A stretch of DNA of 64,000 bases from Siculibacillus lacustris (lineage in GTDB: Bacteria; Pseudomonadota; Alphaproteobacteria; Rhizobiales; Ancalomicrobiaceae). The stretch's first letter is position 1, and each line of letters opens with the position of its first letter. Location of the stretch: positions 94,123-158,122 of the forward strand of contig NZ_SJFN01000005.1 in NCBI RefSeq assembly GCF_004328075.1, read 5' to 3'. The translations under genes were made by a program, and so were the position numbers. The notes beneath the pieces were generated by a model that was given only the letters and a program-made list of their open reading frames with translations, was not told the DNA's origin and ran no database searches. Of this stretch, positions 1-9,305 are shown piece by piece.

Positions 1-1419
1 CATCAGCTTGTCCTGGAAGTATCTGAGCTGCCGCGCCGCCCACTGGCACTCCAGGGCGCGGGCCGCGGTGCGGCCGAGCGTCGAGAACAGCGCGGTGACC
101 GGCACCCCGAGATCGGTCAGCAGCTTGTCGACCGGCTCCTTGAACTCGGGCTTCTTCTGGGCATAGCCGATGATGTAGCGGGCGAGCGGCCCGACCTCGA
201 CGGCGTTGCCCTTCCAGCGCGGCGACTTGATCCAGGAGTACTTGGCTTCTTCGTCGAGCGCTTCGATGTTGGTCTTGGTGCCCTTGGCCTTGGGTCCCAG
301 CACGTAGTTCGGCTCGGTGACGCCGTCCCAGGGGTGCAGGCCCTTGGTCTCGTCCGGGTACTTGTACCAGGAGTGGGTGACGAACTCCTGGACCTGATTC
401 GGATCGGCGAGATCGATCGGCAGCACCTCGGCGAGATTGCCGTTGAGGATCACCCCGCGCGGCATCTTCAGCGACGCCGCGGTGTAGTCGTTGGCGTGTT
501 CGGGAATGTCGCCGTAGGACATCACCGACTTCGACGACAACCCGCCGCCGTAGAGCCAGTCCTTGTAGAACGAGGCGATCGCCTGGAGATCCGGCAGATA
601 GACCTGCTCGGTGAACTCGACCATCCGATCGATGATCGACGAGACCAGGTTCAGCCGCTCCATGTTGATCGCGCCGACCGCGCCGACCCCGTCGACGTTG
701 ATCGAGCAGGGCACGCCGCCGACCAGCCAGTTGGGATGGGGGTTCTTGCCGCCGTAGATGGTGTGGATCTTGACCATGTCCTTCTGGAAGTCGAGCGCTT
801 CCAGATAATGGGCGACCGCCATCAGATTGGCTTCCGGCGGCAGCTTGTAGGCCGGATGGCCCCAATAGCCGTTCTTGAACGGCCCGAGCTGGCCGCTCTC
901 GACGAATTTCTTCAGCCGGGTCTGCAGGTCCTTGAAGTAGCCGGGGCTCGACAGCGGCCACGACGAGATCGACTGCGCCAAGGCCGACGTCGCCTTGGGG
1001 TCGGCCGACAGCGCCGACACCACGTCGACCCAGTCGAGGGCGTGCAGATGGTAGAAATGGACGACGTGGTCGTGCACCTGCAGCGTCAGCTGCATGATGT
1101 TGCGGATGGTGTTGGCGTTCTCCGGGATCTTGATGTCCAGCGCGTTCTCCACCGCGCGCACCGAGGTCAGCGCATGGGTGCCGGTGCACACGCCGCAGAT
1201 CCGCTCGGTGAAGGCCCAGGCGTCGCGCGGATCGCGACCCTTGAGGATCACCTCGATGCCGCGCCACATGGTGCCGGTCGACACCGCGTTGCGGATGACG
1301 TTGTCCTTGTCGACGTTCACTTCGACGCGCATGTGACCTTCGATGCGGGTCACCGGATCGACGACGATGCGCTTGCCGGAATTGTCGAGATTGAAACCGT
1401 TCGGAGTCTGGATGCCCAT
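1..1419 (-). CDS. hupL: [NiFe] hydrogenase large subunit, 3' end outside the window
   Basis: Large, active-site subunit of a respiratory uptake hydrogenase (H2 oxidation, electrons passed to the small subunit and quinones). The visible 473 codons contain the N-terminal nickel-binding L1 motif [10 protein letters not shown] at residues 73-82, where Cys75 and Cys78 are the expected Ni-Fe ligands. The family signature [10 protein letters not shown] lies at about residues 25-34. The C-terminal L2 motif (DPCxxCxxH) and the protease-cleaved tail lie beyond the left edge; family members are about 600 residues, so roughly the last fifth is missing. The ATG follows an AG-rich leader, 50 bp after the small-subunit stop, so the two genes are co-transcribed in the usual small-then-large order. 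The family call is certain; the symbol follows the rhizobial hupSL convention. Confidence 0.96.
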   Translation of the reverse strand, partial: MGIQTPNGFNLDNSGKRIVVDPVTRIEGHMRVEVNVDKDNVIRNAVSTGTMWRGIEVILKGRDPRDAWAFTERICGVCTGTHALTSVRAVENALDIKIPENANTIRNIMQLTLQVHDHVVHFYHLHALDWVDVVSALSADPKATSALAQSISSWPLSSPGYFKDLQTRLKKFVESGQLGPFKNGYWGHPAYKLPPEANLMAVAHYLEALDFQKDMVKIHTIYGGKNPHPNWLVGGVPCSINVDGVGAVGAINMERLNLVSSIIDRMVEFTEQVYLPDLQAIASFYKDWLYGGGLSSKSVMSYGDIPEHANDYTAASLKMPRGVILNGNLAEVLPIDLADPNQVQEFVTHSWYKYPDETKGLHPWDGVTEPNYVLGPKAKGTKTNIEALDEEAKYSWIKSPRWKGNAVEVGPLARYIIGYAQKKPEFKEPVDKLLTDLGVPVTALFSTLGRTAARALECQWAARQLRYFQDKLM

Positions 1420-1469
1420 GGCGGCGGTCCTCGGAAACTGGAAGGGTCAGGAAGGGCGAGCGGAGAGGG

Positions 1470-2552
1470 TCAGCCGACGTTTTCCGGCTTCTTGACGATC
1501 CGCTTCACCGCCGTCACCGCGGCATGCGCCGCCACACCGGCCGCCACCACGCCGGCCACCGTCGCGCCGACCTTGTCGGCGTTGGCTTCGATGCCGAAGA
1601 CGTTGATGCCGGTCAGCCGGTCGTAGAACGAGCCCTTGTCCCAGAAGCCCTCTTCCGAACAGCCGATGCAGCCGTGGCCCGACTGGATCGGGAAGGACAC
1701 GCCGCCGTTCCACCGCACCGTCGAACAGGCGTTGTAGGTGGTCGGGCCCTTGCAGCCCATCTTGTAGAGGCAGTGGCCCTTCTTGGCGCCCTCGTCGTCC
1801 CATTCCTCGACGAACTGGCCGGCGTCGAAATGCGGCCGGCGGTAGCACTTGTCGTGGATGCGCTGGGAATAGAACATCTTCGGCCGGCCCTGGCGATCGA
1901 GCTCGGGCAGCTTGCCGAAGGTCGTCACATAGGTGACGACGCCGGTCATCACCTCGGCGATCGGCGGGCAGCCGGGCACCTTGATGATCGGCTTGTTCTT
2001 GATCACCTTGTCGATCGGCGTCGCCTGGGTCGGGTTGGGCTTGGCCGCCTGGACGCAGCCCCACGAGGCGCAGGCCCCCCAGGCGATCACCGCGAAGGCG
2101 TCCTCGGCCATCTCCTTGAGCTTCTCGACGAAGGGACGTCCGCCGTCGATGCAGAACATGCCGCCTTCGTTCAGGGGCGGATTGCCCTCGACCGCCAGGA
2201 TGTACTTGCCCTTGTACTTCTCGCGGGTCTCCTGGAGGATCGCCTCGGCCTGATGGCCGGCCGCCGCCATGATCGTGTCGTCGTAGTCGAGCGAGATCAT
2301 CGACAGGATGACGTCCTTGACCAGCGGATGGGCCGAGCGGATGAAGCTCTCCGAGCAGCAGGTGCATTCGAGCCCGTGCATCCAGATCACCGGCACCCGC
2401 GGCTTGGTCTCCAGCGCCTGCGCCATCTCGGTCGCCGCGCCCGCCCCGAGCCCGAGGCTCGCCGCCGTCAGGGAGCAGAATTTGGTGAAGCTGCGGCGGG
2501 TGATGCCCTGCCGGCGGATCACTTCGTAGAACGTTTCCAAGTCGGCACTCAT
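1470..2552 (-). CDS. hupS: [NiFe] hydrogenase small subunit, oxygen-tolerant type
   Basis: Electron-transfer subunit of a membrane-bound group 1 hydrogenase, 360 residues. The N-terminus carries a twin-arginine signal (TRRSFTKF, residues 18-25) and a predicted cleavage near residue 46, so the folded heterodimer would be exported by Tat. Numbering from that cleavage, the proximal-cluster cysteines fall at 17, 19 and 20 (LECTCCSES) and at 115 and 120 (CASWGC). The extra Cys19 and Cys120 are known in oxygen-tolerant membrane-bound hydrogenases, where they build the [4Fe-3S] cluster; standard enzymes have Gly there. Distal and medial cluster ligands are visible around HDKCYRRP and [14 protein letters not shown]-terminal Ala/Val-rich stretch of about 25 residues followed by lysines and arginine is the membrane anchor. 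A GGGGGGAGG ribosome-binding site precedes the ATG. Confidence 0.97.
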   Translation of the reverse strand: MSADLETFYEVIRRQGITRRSFTKFCSLTAASLGLGAGAATEMAQALETKPRVPVIWMHGLECTCCSESFIRSAHPLVKDVILSMISLDYDDTIMAAAGHQAEAILQETREKYKGKYILAVEGNPPLNEGGMFCIDGGRPFVEKLKEMAEDAFAVIAWGACASWGCVQAAKPNPTQATPIDKVIKNKPIIKVPGCPPIAEVMTGVVTYVTTFGKLPELDRQGRPKMFYSQRIHDKCYRRPHFDAGQFVEEWDDEGAKKGHCLYKMGCKGPTTYNACSTVRWNGGVSFPIQSGHGCIGCSEEGFWDKGSFYDRLTGINVFGIEANADKVGATVAGVVAAGVAAHAAVTAVKRIVKKPENVG

Positions 2553-3174
2553 CCCGAGCCTCCCCCCTGACGCTTGTCGATGCCGTCGGTTGTCCCGACG
2601 GCCGTTCCCCCCGTCGGACGCAAGAACCGGGCCGAACTCGTCTTCGAGCGAGGCGCTGCGGCTTCCGTCCGGATTTCAGCCGTCCGCGTCCGCGCCGTCT
2701 CCGACCCGGACCTTCGCCGTCGGTGTCGTGATCGCGACCAGAACGACCGACGGATCTCCGCAGCAGTCCGGAACTCTACACAAAAGGCCGGAGGCCCCGC
2801 CATCCGGAGGCCTGCGCACGACGAAAGTCGCGACATGGCGTCGCAGGCCCCCGGAATGCGTTTTCCGGTGCCCGAGACACAGTTTCAGGTTGTGAGTTCC
2901 CTCGGATTTCGAGGCAGCGCTGTGCCGTGCGCACCGCGATGGGCGGGCACCGACGCGCAGCGACCACGACGCGGCGAAACGCGTCGCGGTCGCCCCCGGA
3001 GTCGGGAGAGCGGCGAATCGGACGAGGAGAGGTGTCGGAAGGATCGGGCGTGGGCGGGCGGGGATCAGCAAAGGCGCCCCGCCGGCATCGGCGCCCCGCA
3101 GGGTGCCCATCGACCGGTCCCGCGCCCGGCGGGAGGGTCGGCCGATCGGCCCGGAACCAGACGGTCCGGGTCGG
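2553..3174. other. Leader region upstream of the hydrogenase genes; no gene seen
   Basis: About 620 bp between the hydrogenase small-subunit start and the end of a small orphan ORF. It should hold the hupSL promoter. I looked for a sigma-54 -24/-12 element, common for rhizobial hup genes. The best minus-strand candidate near 2922-2940 (CGGCACAGCGCTGCC) has the GG-GC spacing one base too short, so I do not call it. Reading frames here are GC-rich, Arg/Pro-heavy and unlike proteins. Confidence 0.5.
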
Positions 3175-3450
3175 TCAGTTGATCGTGAAGTCCCGGCGGG
3201 TCGCCGCGATGTGTTCGGCGGTGATGCGGTCGCCGATCTCGCGGGCGATCCGGAAGTCGTTGAAGACCTCCGACGGGGTATGCGTGTCGGAGCGCCGGCC
3301 GAGCGAATCGTAGGCGATCACGTCGTAGCAGGGCGACCCGTCGCCGGCCGAGGCGAAGTTGATCTCGACGTGACCCGAGCGGGCCGGCTTGACCCACACG
3401 CCGGCGTCCATCTGGACCCAGTTCGGGCCCTGGGAGTGGAAACTGTTCAT
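3175..3450 (-). CDS. Small hypothetical protein, A/T-richer upstream region
   Basis: I do not recognise this protein. From the chosen ATG it is 91 residues, starting MNSFHSQGPNWVQMDAGVWV and ending in ATRRDFTIN, soluble, with no signal peptide or membrane segment. The amino-acid composition is protein-like (varied, not Arg/Pro-skewed), unlike other frames here. The same frame stays open and protein-like further upstream, with in-frame ATGs at 3576 and 3633 (133 or 152 residues). None of the three starts has a convincing Shine-Dalgarno sequence, so the N-terminus is unsure. The DNA just upstream is visibly A/T-richer than the surrounding operons, which hints at acquisition from elsewhere or a decaying larger gene. 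No functional link to the hydrogenase genes can be seen. Confidence 0.5.
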   Translation of the reverse strand: MNSFHSQGPNWVQMDAGVWVKPARSGHVEINFASAGDGSPCYDVIAYDSLGRRSDTHTPSEVFNDFRIAREIGDRITAEHIAATRRDFTIN

Positions 3451-4056
3451 GGTGGCGAATCTCGCGCTGTTGAACGAAAGTCGTATATCGCACAATTCGA
3501 ACCGCTTCGCAAGCGATTCGATAAGTCCTTGATTTGAACCCGTAAAATTTTCATAGAATCCATTGCGGACGACCATGTCGAACACGTTTTCGCCCAAGTT
3601 CGATCCGGCGGTCCAACTGTGACGGACTCGCATTGAGCAGGCATGACAGTGGCCGTTCGGCAGTCGTTCCTTGATGCGCCGTCGTAGTACCGCAGAAATA
3701 TACGGCGATCGAAGGCGAGGAACGCGCGTCACGCGAGATCCGATCGACCGCATTGAACCGCGCGGCGATCGATCTTTCGCCGGCGGGTCAAGGTGAACCT
3801 CGGGGAAACTAAGTAAAAATCCTGGGGGACGGGCGCCGCGGCGGTCCTTCGATCGCGGCACCCGCGCCGCCGCCGGATCGCCGGTCCGGGCCGCGGCCGT
3901 CGCGGCCATCGCCCCCGCGACGCCGGGGTCCGGAGCGACTATGATCGCGCCGCGGCCCGGGCCGGCCGAATCGCCCGCGGAGGGCCGCGGTCGCCCCCCG
4001 GGAAGCCCCGCACCGGACGCGCGACATCGGCGCGACCCCGACCCGAGGAGACATCG
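3451..4056. other. Intergenic region, partly A/T-richer; no confident gene
   Basis: About 600 bp between the small orphan ORF and the antitoxin-like gene. The part from 3460 to 3720 is A/T-richer and continues the open frame of the orphan ORF. From about 3830 onward it is very C/G-rich without protein-like frames. It ends with a GAGGAG ribosome-binding site for the next plus-strand gene. No RNA gene or repeat seen. Confidence 0.45.
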
Positions 4057-4323
4057 ATGTCGAGACCCCCCATCCGGCGCAGCGGCACCACGCCGCGCGA
4101 CGCCGCCGAAGCGGCGTTCCGTTCGGCCACCGCCAAGCCGGTCGAAGCGCCGCTCGAGGCGCCGCGGCCGCCGTCCCTGCCCAACGTCCGCGAAGCCGTG
4201 ACGCTGCGCCTCGATCGCGCCGTGCTCGATCATTTCCAGGCCGACGGCCCGGGCTGGCAGGACCGGATCAACGACGCCCTGCGCGGCCTCGTCGCCGCCG
4301 CGACGCCCGCCGAGCGCGGCTGA
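4057..4323 (+). CDS. BrnA/DUF4415-type antitoxin-like protein
   Basis: An 88-residue protein whose C-terminal half matches the BrnA antitoxin / DUF4415 pattern: VTLRLDRAVLDHFQADGPGW followed by QDRINDALRGLV. In this family that segment is a ribbon-helix-helix-type DNA-binding fold that autoregulates a brnT-brnA operon and neutralises the BrnT RNase toxin. Here the first 45 residues are Pro/Arg/Ala-rich and probably disordered, and no BrnT-like gene lies next to it. It is therefore a solitary copy, perhaps a transcription regulator or an orphan. GAGGAG at 4046-4051 gives a good ribosome-binding site for this ATG. It ends just before a convergent alcohol dehydrogenase gene. Confidence 0.8.
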   Translation: MSRPPIRRSGTTPRDAAEAAFRSATAKPVEAPLEAPRPPSLPNVREAVTLRLDRAVLDHFQADGPGWQDRINDALRGLVAAATPAERG

Positions 4324-4338
4324 GCGCCGGCCTCAGGG

Positions 4339-5379
4339 TCAGAACCGCGTGATGACGCCGATGCCGATGTCGGTGGCGCGATCGAGCCCGACCAGCGCCG
4401 GCACCGCCTCGTCGAGGCTCATCCGCCGGCCGATCAGCCGCTCCGGCGCCAGCTTGCCCGCGGCGATCATCGCCAGCATCGCCTCGTAGCGCCAGGCCTG
4501 CATGCCGTGGCTGCCGGTGATCTCGAGCTCATGGGCGATCACCCGGCCCATCGGGATCTTCGGCTCGGCCTCCCCCGCCAGCATCAGCCCGACCTGGACG
4601 TGGCGGCCGCGGCGGCGCAGGTTGGCGATCGAATCGAAACAGGTCTTGGCCGAACCCAGCGCGTCGATCGAGACATGGGCACCACCGCCGGTGATCGCGC
4701 GCACCGCCTCGGCGACGTCCGGCGTGGTGCGGGCGTCGATCGTCGCCACGGCACCGATCGAGCGGGCGAAGGCGAGCTTGTCGTCGGCGATGTCGATGGC
4801 GATCGGATTGGCCCCCAGCGCCGCGGCGATCTGGATCGCCGACAGGCCGACACCGCCGCAGCCGTGCACCGCCACCCATTCGCCGCCCTTCACCCGCCCC
4901 TGGTCGACGACCGCGCGGAACGAGGTGGCATAGCGGCAGCCGAGGCTCGCAGCGGTGGCGAAGTCGATCGCCTCGGGCAAGGCCACCAGATTGTGGTCGG
5001 CCCGCTCGATCGCCACATACTCGGCAAACGACCCCCAATGGGTGAAGCCCGGCTGGAACTGGTCCTCGCAGACCTGCTGATTGCCCGAGCGGCATTCGGC
5101 GCAATGACCGCAGCCGGCGACGAAGGGCACGGTGACCCGCTGGCCGAGCCGGAAGTGGCGCACCGCCGCGCCGAGCGCCACCACCACCCCGGCCAGTTCG
5201 TGACCCGGCACATGGGGCAGGCGGATGTCGGGATCGTGGCCCATCCAGCCGTGCCAGTCGCTGCGGCACAGGCCGGTCGCTTCGACCTTGACCACCACGC
5301 CGTCCGGCGTCGGGGTCGGATCGGCGACCATTCGAATCTCGGGGGTCACCCCGAAGGCCTCGTAGACCATTGCACGCAT
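4339..5379 (-). CDS. Zinc-dependent alcohol dehydrogenase family protein
   Basis: Medium-chain NAD(P)-dependent alcohol/polyol dehydrogenase of 346 residues, the usual length. Catalytic zinc ligands are visible as Cys38, His60-Glu61 (PGHELAG) and Cys148. The structural zinc site is Cys90, 93, 96 and 104 in [17 protein letters not shown]. The Rossmann dinucleotide motif is GCGGVGLSA near residue 175. It is the last gene of the minus-strand operon, 53 bp after the SsnA-like aminohydrolase stop, so it probably acts on an alcohol or aldehyde intermediate or by-product of that pathway. The substrate cannot be told from sequence; members of this subfamily act on secondary alcohols, aldehydes and sugar alcohols. 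Confidence 0.9.
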   Translation of the reverse strand: MRAMVYEAFGVTPEIRMVADPTPTPDGVVVKVEATGLCRSDWHGWMGHDPDIRLPHVPGHELAGVVVALGAAVRHFRLGQRVTVPFVAGCGHCAECRSGNQQVCEDQFQPGFTHWGSFAEYVAIERADHNLVALPEAIDFATAASLGCRYATSFRAVVDQGRVKGGEWVAVHGCGGVGLSAIQIAAALGANPIAIDIADDKLAFARSIGAVATIDARTTPDVAEAVRAITGGGAHVSIDALGSAKTCFDSIANLRRRGRHVQVGLMLAGEAEPKIPMGRVIAHELEITGSHGMQAWRYEAMLAMIAAGKLAPERLIGRRMSLDEAVPALVGLDRATDIGIGVITRF

Positions 5380-5432
5380 GTCTCGCCCCTCGCTTCACGC
5401 GGTCCGCATCGTCTCGTCATCGCCGACGCCGG

Positions 5433-6614
5433 TCACAGCGCCGCCATCCGCGCCCACAGCCGTCGGCTCTCGCGCTCGGCGGTGCGGCGGATGTCGTCGA
5501 GGTCGGCGCCGACCAGTCGTCCGTCGCGCACCACCCAGCGCCCGCCGACCACCACCTGGCGGATCGCCCCGCCGTCGCGCACCACCACGTCGCCGAGCGC
5601 CCCCGGCGCGAGCCCGGTCGCGACGACCCCGAAGCGTTCGGCGACCAGCGCCGCCCCGGCCGCCAGCCGCCCGCCCGCATGGGCATCGCCATGGGCCGCG
5701 GCGAGCCGGGCGAGCGCCTGCGCTTCGACCGCCATGTCGGCCGGCCAACCGTCGGTACCGAGCGCCACCCGGTCGGAACGCGCCAGCATCGCCGGATAGC
5801 CGACGCCGTTGCCCTCGTTGGAGCGCGGGTTCTGGACCAGCCAGCAGCCGCGCGCGTCGATCTCGTCGACGTCCGCGGCGGTCAGATGGACGCCATGGGC
5901 GAAGATCGAGCCGGGCACCACCGCATCGCAGGCCACGAGCCGGGCGAGCGGACCGGCGTAGCCCCGCGCCTCGGCATCGGCGACGTCGGCTTGCGCCTCG
6001 GCGAGATGAACATGGAGGACGGTGCCGAGGTCGCGGGCGCGGTCGCCGGCCTCGCGGATCGTTTCGTCCGAAACGGTGAAACTGGCATGCAGCCCGACCA
6101 GCGGCCGGATCAGCGGCGACGTCGGCACCCGCGCACATTCGGCGAGGCCGCGCCGCGCTTCGTCGCGGCCGCCATTGCGCTCGGTCGCCCCGTAGCACAG
6201 CAGCGCGCGGACGCCGAGATCGTCGCAGGCCCCGGCGAGAACGGCGAGCGAGCCTTCGATCAGGGCCGGCGATTCGTGGTGGTCGATCAGCGTCGTGGTG
6301 CCGGCGAGCAGCGCCTCGGCGACAGAGAGCCGAGCCGCGGCGGCGAGACTGTCGGCGTCGAGCGCCCGGTCGAGCCGCCACCACACCCGCTCGAGGATCT
6401 CGACGAAGGTGGTCGGCGCCGGTCGGGGCGACGGCATGCCCAGCGCCGCGAGACCGCTGTAGAGATGGGTATGGGCGCACACCGCCCCGGCCTCGATCGT
6501 CCCGTCCGCACAGGCGATCACCGCCGCCCCCGGCGCCGGCGTCGCGGCGATGTGGCCGTCGACGATGGCGACCACCCGGCCGCTGCGATCCGGCCCGAGG
6601 GTCAGCGATCCCAT
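5433..6614 (-). CDS. ssnA: SsnA-like amidohydrolase (aminohydrolase)
   Basis: Metal-dependent aminohydrolase of the amidohydrolase superfamily, 393 residues. The metal ligands are visible: AHTHLYSG (His48, His50), a later LHVHLAEAQ histidine pair, FAHGVHL and the catalytic aspartate in [10 protein letters not shown]. SsnA is the conserved companion of YgfK and the selenium-dependent molybdenum hydroxylase, and all three are consecutive here. Related characterised enzymes deaminate guanine, S-adenosylhomocysteine or similar aminated heterocycles. The start codon overlaps the upstream hydroxylase stop by one base (TGATG), showing translational coupling. It is shorter than typical SsnA (about 440 residues), mainly in the N-terminal beta-sandwich. 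Confidence in the superfamily is very high; the SsnA assignment rests largely on context. Confidence 0.85.
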   Translation of the reverse strand: MGSLTLGPDRSGRVVAIVDGHIAATPAPGAAVIACADGTIEAGAVCAHTHLYSGLAALGMPSPRPAPTTFVEILERVWWRLDRALDADSLAAAARLSVAEALLAGTTTLIDHHESPALIEGSLAVLAGACDDLGVRALLCYGATERNGGRDEARRGLAECARVPTSPLIRPLVGLHASFTVSDETIREAGDRARDLGTVLHVHLAEAQADVADAEARGYAGPLARLVACDAVVPGSIFAHGVHLTAADVDEIDARGCWLVQNPRSNEGNGVGYPAMLARSDRVALGTDGWPADMAVEAQALARLAAAHGDAHAGGRLAAGAALVAERFGVVATGLAPGALGDVVVRDGGAIRQVVVGGRWVVRDGRLVGADLDDIRRTAERESRRLWARMAAL

Positions 6615-9256
6615 CAATGCCAGTCCTCCCGCTCGGCCGCGCTCGCCGTCAATCCGACGCCGAGGCCGCGGGCGGCGGGACTGTCGATCATCGGCAGGCG
6701 GGTGCGCCGCAGCCCATCGAAGGCCTCGAGTGCCGCCGCCACCGCGCCGGCGGTCGGCACCAGGCCGATCTCGCCGATACCCTTGGCGCCGAACGGCCCC
6801 TCCGGCTCGGGATCCTCGACCAGGATCACCTCGACCTTCGGCATGTCGCTGGCCCTGAGTACGCCGATGTCGCGCAGGCCGAAGGACACCGGCATGCCGT
6901 CCCGGCACGGCAACTGCTCGGTCAGCGCGTAGCCGAGCCCCATGTGCACGGCGCCTTCGATCTGGCCTTCGCAGAGCTTGGGGTTGATCGCCCGACCGAC
7001 GTCGTGGGCGGCGATGATTCGGTCGACCCGGCCGTCGCCGTCGAGGATCGCCACCTGCGTCGCCCAGCCGAAGGCGGTGTGGGTCTTGATCTTGCCGTTC
7101 TTCAATTGCCCCGGCGCGGTGGTGTCGTCGATCAGGATGTCGCCGACATAGACCCGGCCTGCGAGATCGGCGAGCGTCCGCCCGGCGTCGAGATCGACCC
7201 GCAGCGCCTTCGCCGCTTCGATCGTCGCGCGGCCGCCGAGCAGCGTCGCCCGCGAGCCGGTGGTCTGGCCGACGCCGACCTCGAAACGGCTGTCGACCTT
7301 GGGCCGGAACAGCGACGACGGCAGGCCGGTCACTTCCGAAGCACTCTGGGCCATCACCGTCAACAGGCCCTGGCCCATCTCGGTGAAGCCGACGTGCAGC
7401 GACACCGTGCCGTCGGATTCGACCGCAAGCCGGCACTTGCCCCATTCCAGCGCGCCGTTGCCGATGCCGCTGTTCTTGACCGCGCAGGCGACGCCGACCG
7501 CCCGGCCGGCGGCCTTGGCCGCGTAATAGGCGTCCTTGACTGCGAACAGCGTCTGCTCGAGCCCGACCGACTTCTCCAGGATCTGCCCCGACGAGAACAC
7601 GTCGCCCACCCGCACGACGTTGCGCGCCCGCATTTCCCAGCCGTCGATGCCGACCTTGGCCGCCAGTTGGTCGAGACAGCCCTCCATGGCGAAGCTGGTC
7701 TGGTTGACGCCGAAGCCGCGCATCGCCCCGCACGGCGGATTGTTGGTATAGGCGGCGACCGAGCGGATCTTCAGCGTCGGCACCCGGTAGGGCCCGCAGG
7801 CATGCCCCGCCGCCCGCTCCAGCACCTTGTCGCCGACCGAGGCATAGGCCCCGGAATCGCCGAGAAGATCGATCTCCGCGGCGGTGATTCGACCCTCCGC
7901 GTCGCAGCCGACGGTATAGGTCATGGTCATCGGATGGCGCTTGGGATGCAGCCGGATCGACTGCTCGCGCGACAGCACCACCCGCACCGGCCGCCCGGTC
8001 ATCCGCGCCAGCAGCGCGGTCTGGGCCTGGACGGTCATGTCCTCCTTGCCGCCGAAGGCGCCGCCGGTCGGCACCAGCTCGACGTGGATGGCGCTCTCGG
8101 GCTCCCCGAGCACCGCGGCCACCGCCTTGCGGTCTTCGAAGATGCCCTGACCCTGGGTGTAGAGATGCAGCCGCCCGTCGGGCAGCGGCACGGCGAGCGC
8201 CGCCTCCGGCTCCAGGAACAGGTGCTCGATGCGCTGGGTGTGCCAGGTGCCGGTGACCACATGGGCCGACGCCGCCAGCGCCGCCGCGACGTCGCCGCGA
8301 TCGATGCGGGTGTCCGACAGGCGATTGGCGTGGCGCGGATTGATCGGCCGGGCGTCCGGGGCGAGCGCCTCTTCCGGGCTCAGCGTCGGCGGCAGCGGCT
8401 CCCAGTCGACGGCGACGAGCTCGGCCGCGGCGCGCGCCGCCCGCGAGGTCTCGGCCGCCACCGCCGCGACCACGTCGCCAACGTAGCGCACCTCCTCGCC
8501 CTCGGCGACGAACACCGGCCAGTCGCGGAAGATCTGGCCGACCCAGCGATCGCCCGGCACATCCGCCGCGGTCGCCACCGCCACCACCCCCGGCAGCGCC
8601 CGCGCCGCCGCGGTGTCGATCCGCCGGACCTTGGCCCGGGCATGGGGCGACAGCACCAGCACGCCGTGGAGCAGCCCCGGCACGGCGATGTCGGCGACGA
8701 AGGCCCGCGCGCCGAGCGCCATCTCGCCGCCCCGCCAGCGATCGACCGACACGCCGACCCCGCCCGCCGGGACCGGCGGCGGCAGCGACCCGCCGTGCTT
8801 GGCCTCGAAGATCGCCTCGACCGCGTCGATCACCTTGACGTAGCCGGTACAGCGGCAGAGATGGCCGTCGAGGGCCGCCGCGATCTCGTCGCGGCTCGGC
8901 CGGTCCGCCTGATCGGTCAGGGACTTGATCCGCAGCACGATGCCCGGCGTGCAGAACCCGCACTGGACCCCGGCCGCCGCCTGGAAGGCCGCGGCATAGA
9001 GCCGACGCTCGGCCTCGGCGACCCCCTCGAGGGTGGTGATCCGCCGCCCGGCGATCGAGGACGCCTCGACCGCGCAGGTCTTGCGCGGCCGCCCGTCGAC
9101 CAGCGCCAGACAGGCGCCGCACTGGCTCTGGCCGGAACAGCCGTCCTTGACCGAAGTGACGGACAGCGTCTCGCGCAACACCTCCAGCAGCGACTGGCCG
9201 GGCGCCACCGCCACCCGGCGCTCGGTGCCGTTCAGCTGAAAGGAGATCGTCGTCAT
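6614..9256 (-). CDS. Fused 2Fe-2S / molybdopterin hydroxylase (Se-dependent xanthine dehydrogenase type)
   Basis: Xanthine dehydrogenase-family enzyme of 880 residues in one chain. An N-terminal 2Fe-2S ferredoxin domain (Cys40, Cys46, Cys49, Cys61) is followed by the second 2Fe-2S domain (CGFCTPG ... CRCTGY, about residues 98-140) and then the molybdopterin domains (about 175-860). The catalytic glutamate loop [12 protein letters not shown] is present near the C-terminus. No FAD-binding subunit is fused or adjacent. The first cluster has C-x5-C rather than the usual C-x4-C. The context with SsnA- and YgfK-like genes points to the selenium-dependent molybdenum hydroxylase group acting on purines or other N-heterocycles; the protein itself encodes no selenocysteine. 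Neighbours are tightly packed, upstream YgfK at 49 bp and downstream SsnA overlapping. Confidence 0.92.
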   Translation of the reverse strand: MTTISFQLNGTERRVAVAPGQSLLEVLRETLSVTSVKDGCSGQSQCGACLALVDGRPRKTCAVEASSIAGRRITTLEGVAEAERRLYAAAFQAAAGVQCGFCTPGIVLRIKSLTDQADRPSRDEIAAALDGHLCRCTGYVKVIDAVEAIFEAKHGGSLPPPVPAGGVGVSVDRWRGGEMALGARAFVADIAVPGLLHGVLVLSPHARAKVRRIDTAAARALPGVVAVATAADVPGDRWVGQIFRDWPVFVAEGEEVRYVGDVVAAVAAETSRAARAAAELVAVDWEPLPPTLSPEEALAPDARPINPRHANRLSDTRIDRGDVAAALAASAHVVTGTWHTQRIEHLFLEPEAALAVPLPDGRLHLYTQGQGIFEDRKAVAAVLGEPESAIHVELVPTGGAFGGKEDMTVQAQTALLARMTGRPVRVVLSREQSIRLHPKRHPMTMTYTVGCDAEGRITAAEIDLLGDSGAYASVGDKVLERAAGHACGPYRVPTLKIRSVAAYTNNPPCGAMRGFGVNQTSFAMEGCLDQLAAKVGIDGWEMRARNVVRVGDVFSSGQILEKSVGLEQTLFAVKDAYYAAKAAGRAVGVACAVKNSGIGNGALEWGKCRLAVESDGTVSLHVGFTEMGQGLLTVMAQSASEVTGLPSSLFRPKVDSRFEVGVGQTTGSRATLLGGRATIEAAKALRVDLDAGRTLADLAGRVYVGDILIDDTTAPGQLKNGKIKTHTAFGWATQVAILDGDGRVDRIIAAHDVGRAINPKLCEGQIEGAVHMGLGYALTEQLPCRDGMPVSFGLRDIGVLRASDMPKVEVILVEDPEPEGPFGAKGIGEIGLVPTAGAVAAALEAFDGLRRTRLPMIDSPAARGLGVGLTASAAEREDWH

Positions 9257-9305
9257 GGGTCGTCGCCTCGAGCGCAGGAATTTCGACGGGCCGCTTGGGC
9301 GCGCG

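Noticed and set aside
2914..2927. GGCAGCGCTG-like half of the LacI operator upstream of the hydrogenase
   Set aside because: The dyad is broken (GTGCC instead of GCCAA), so it is not a convincing extra operator.
5433..9122. A single 1229-codon frame covering the SsnA-like gene and most of the hydroxylase
   Set aside because: Only the last 393 codons are protein-like (SsnA). The rest is a shadow frame of the hydroxylase, whose own frame has all cluster and cofactor motifs; the true junction is the TGATG overlap.
6614..9256. Selenocysteine in the molybdenum hydroxylase
   Set aside because: No in-frame TGA interrupts the coding frame. Selenium in this enzyme group is a labile cofactor, not an encoded residue.
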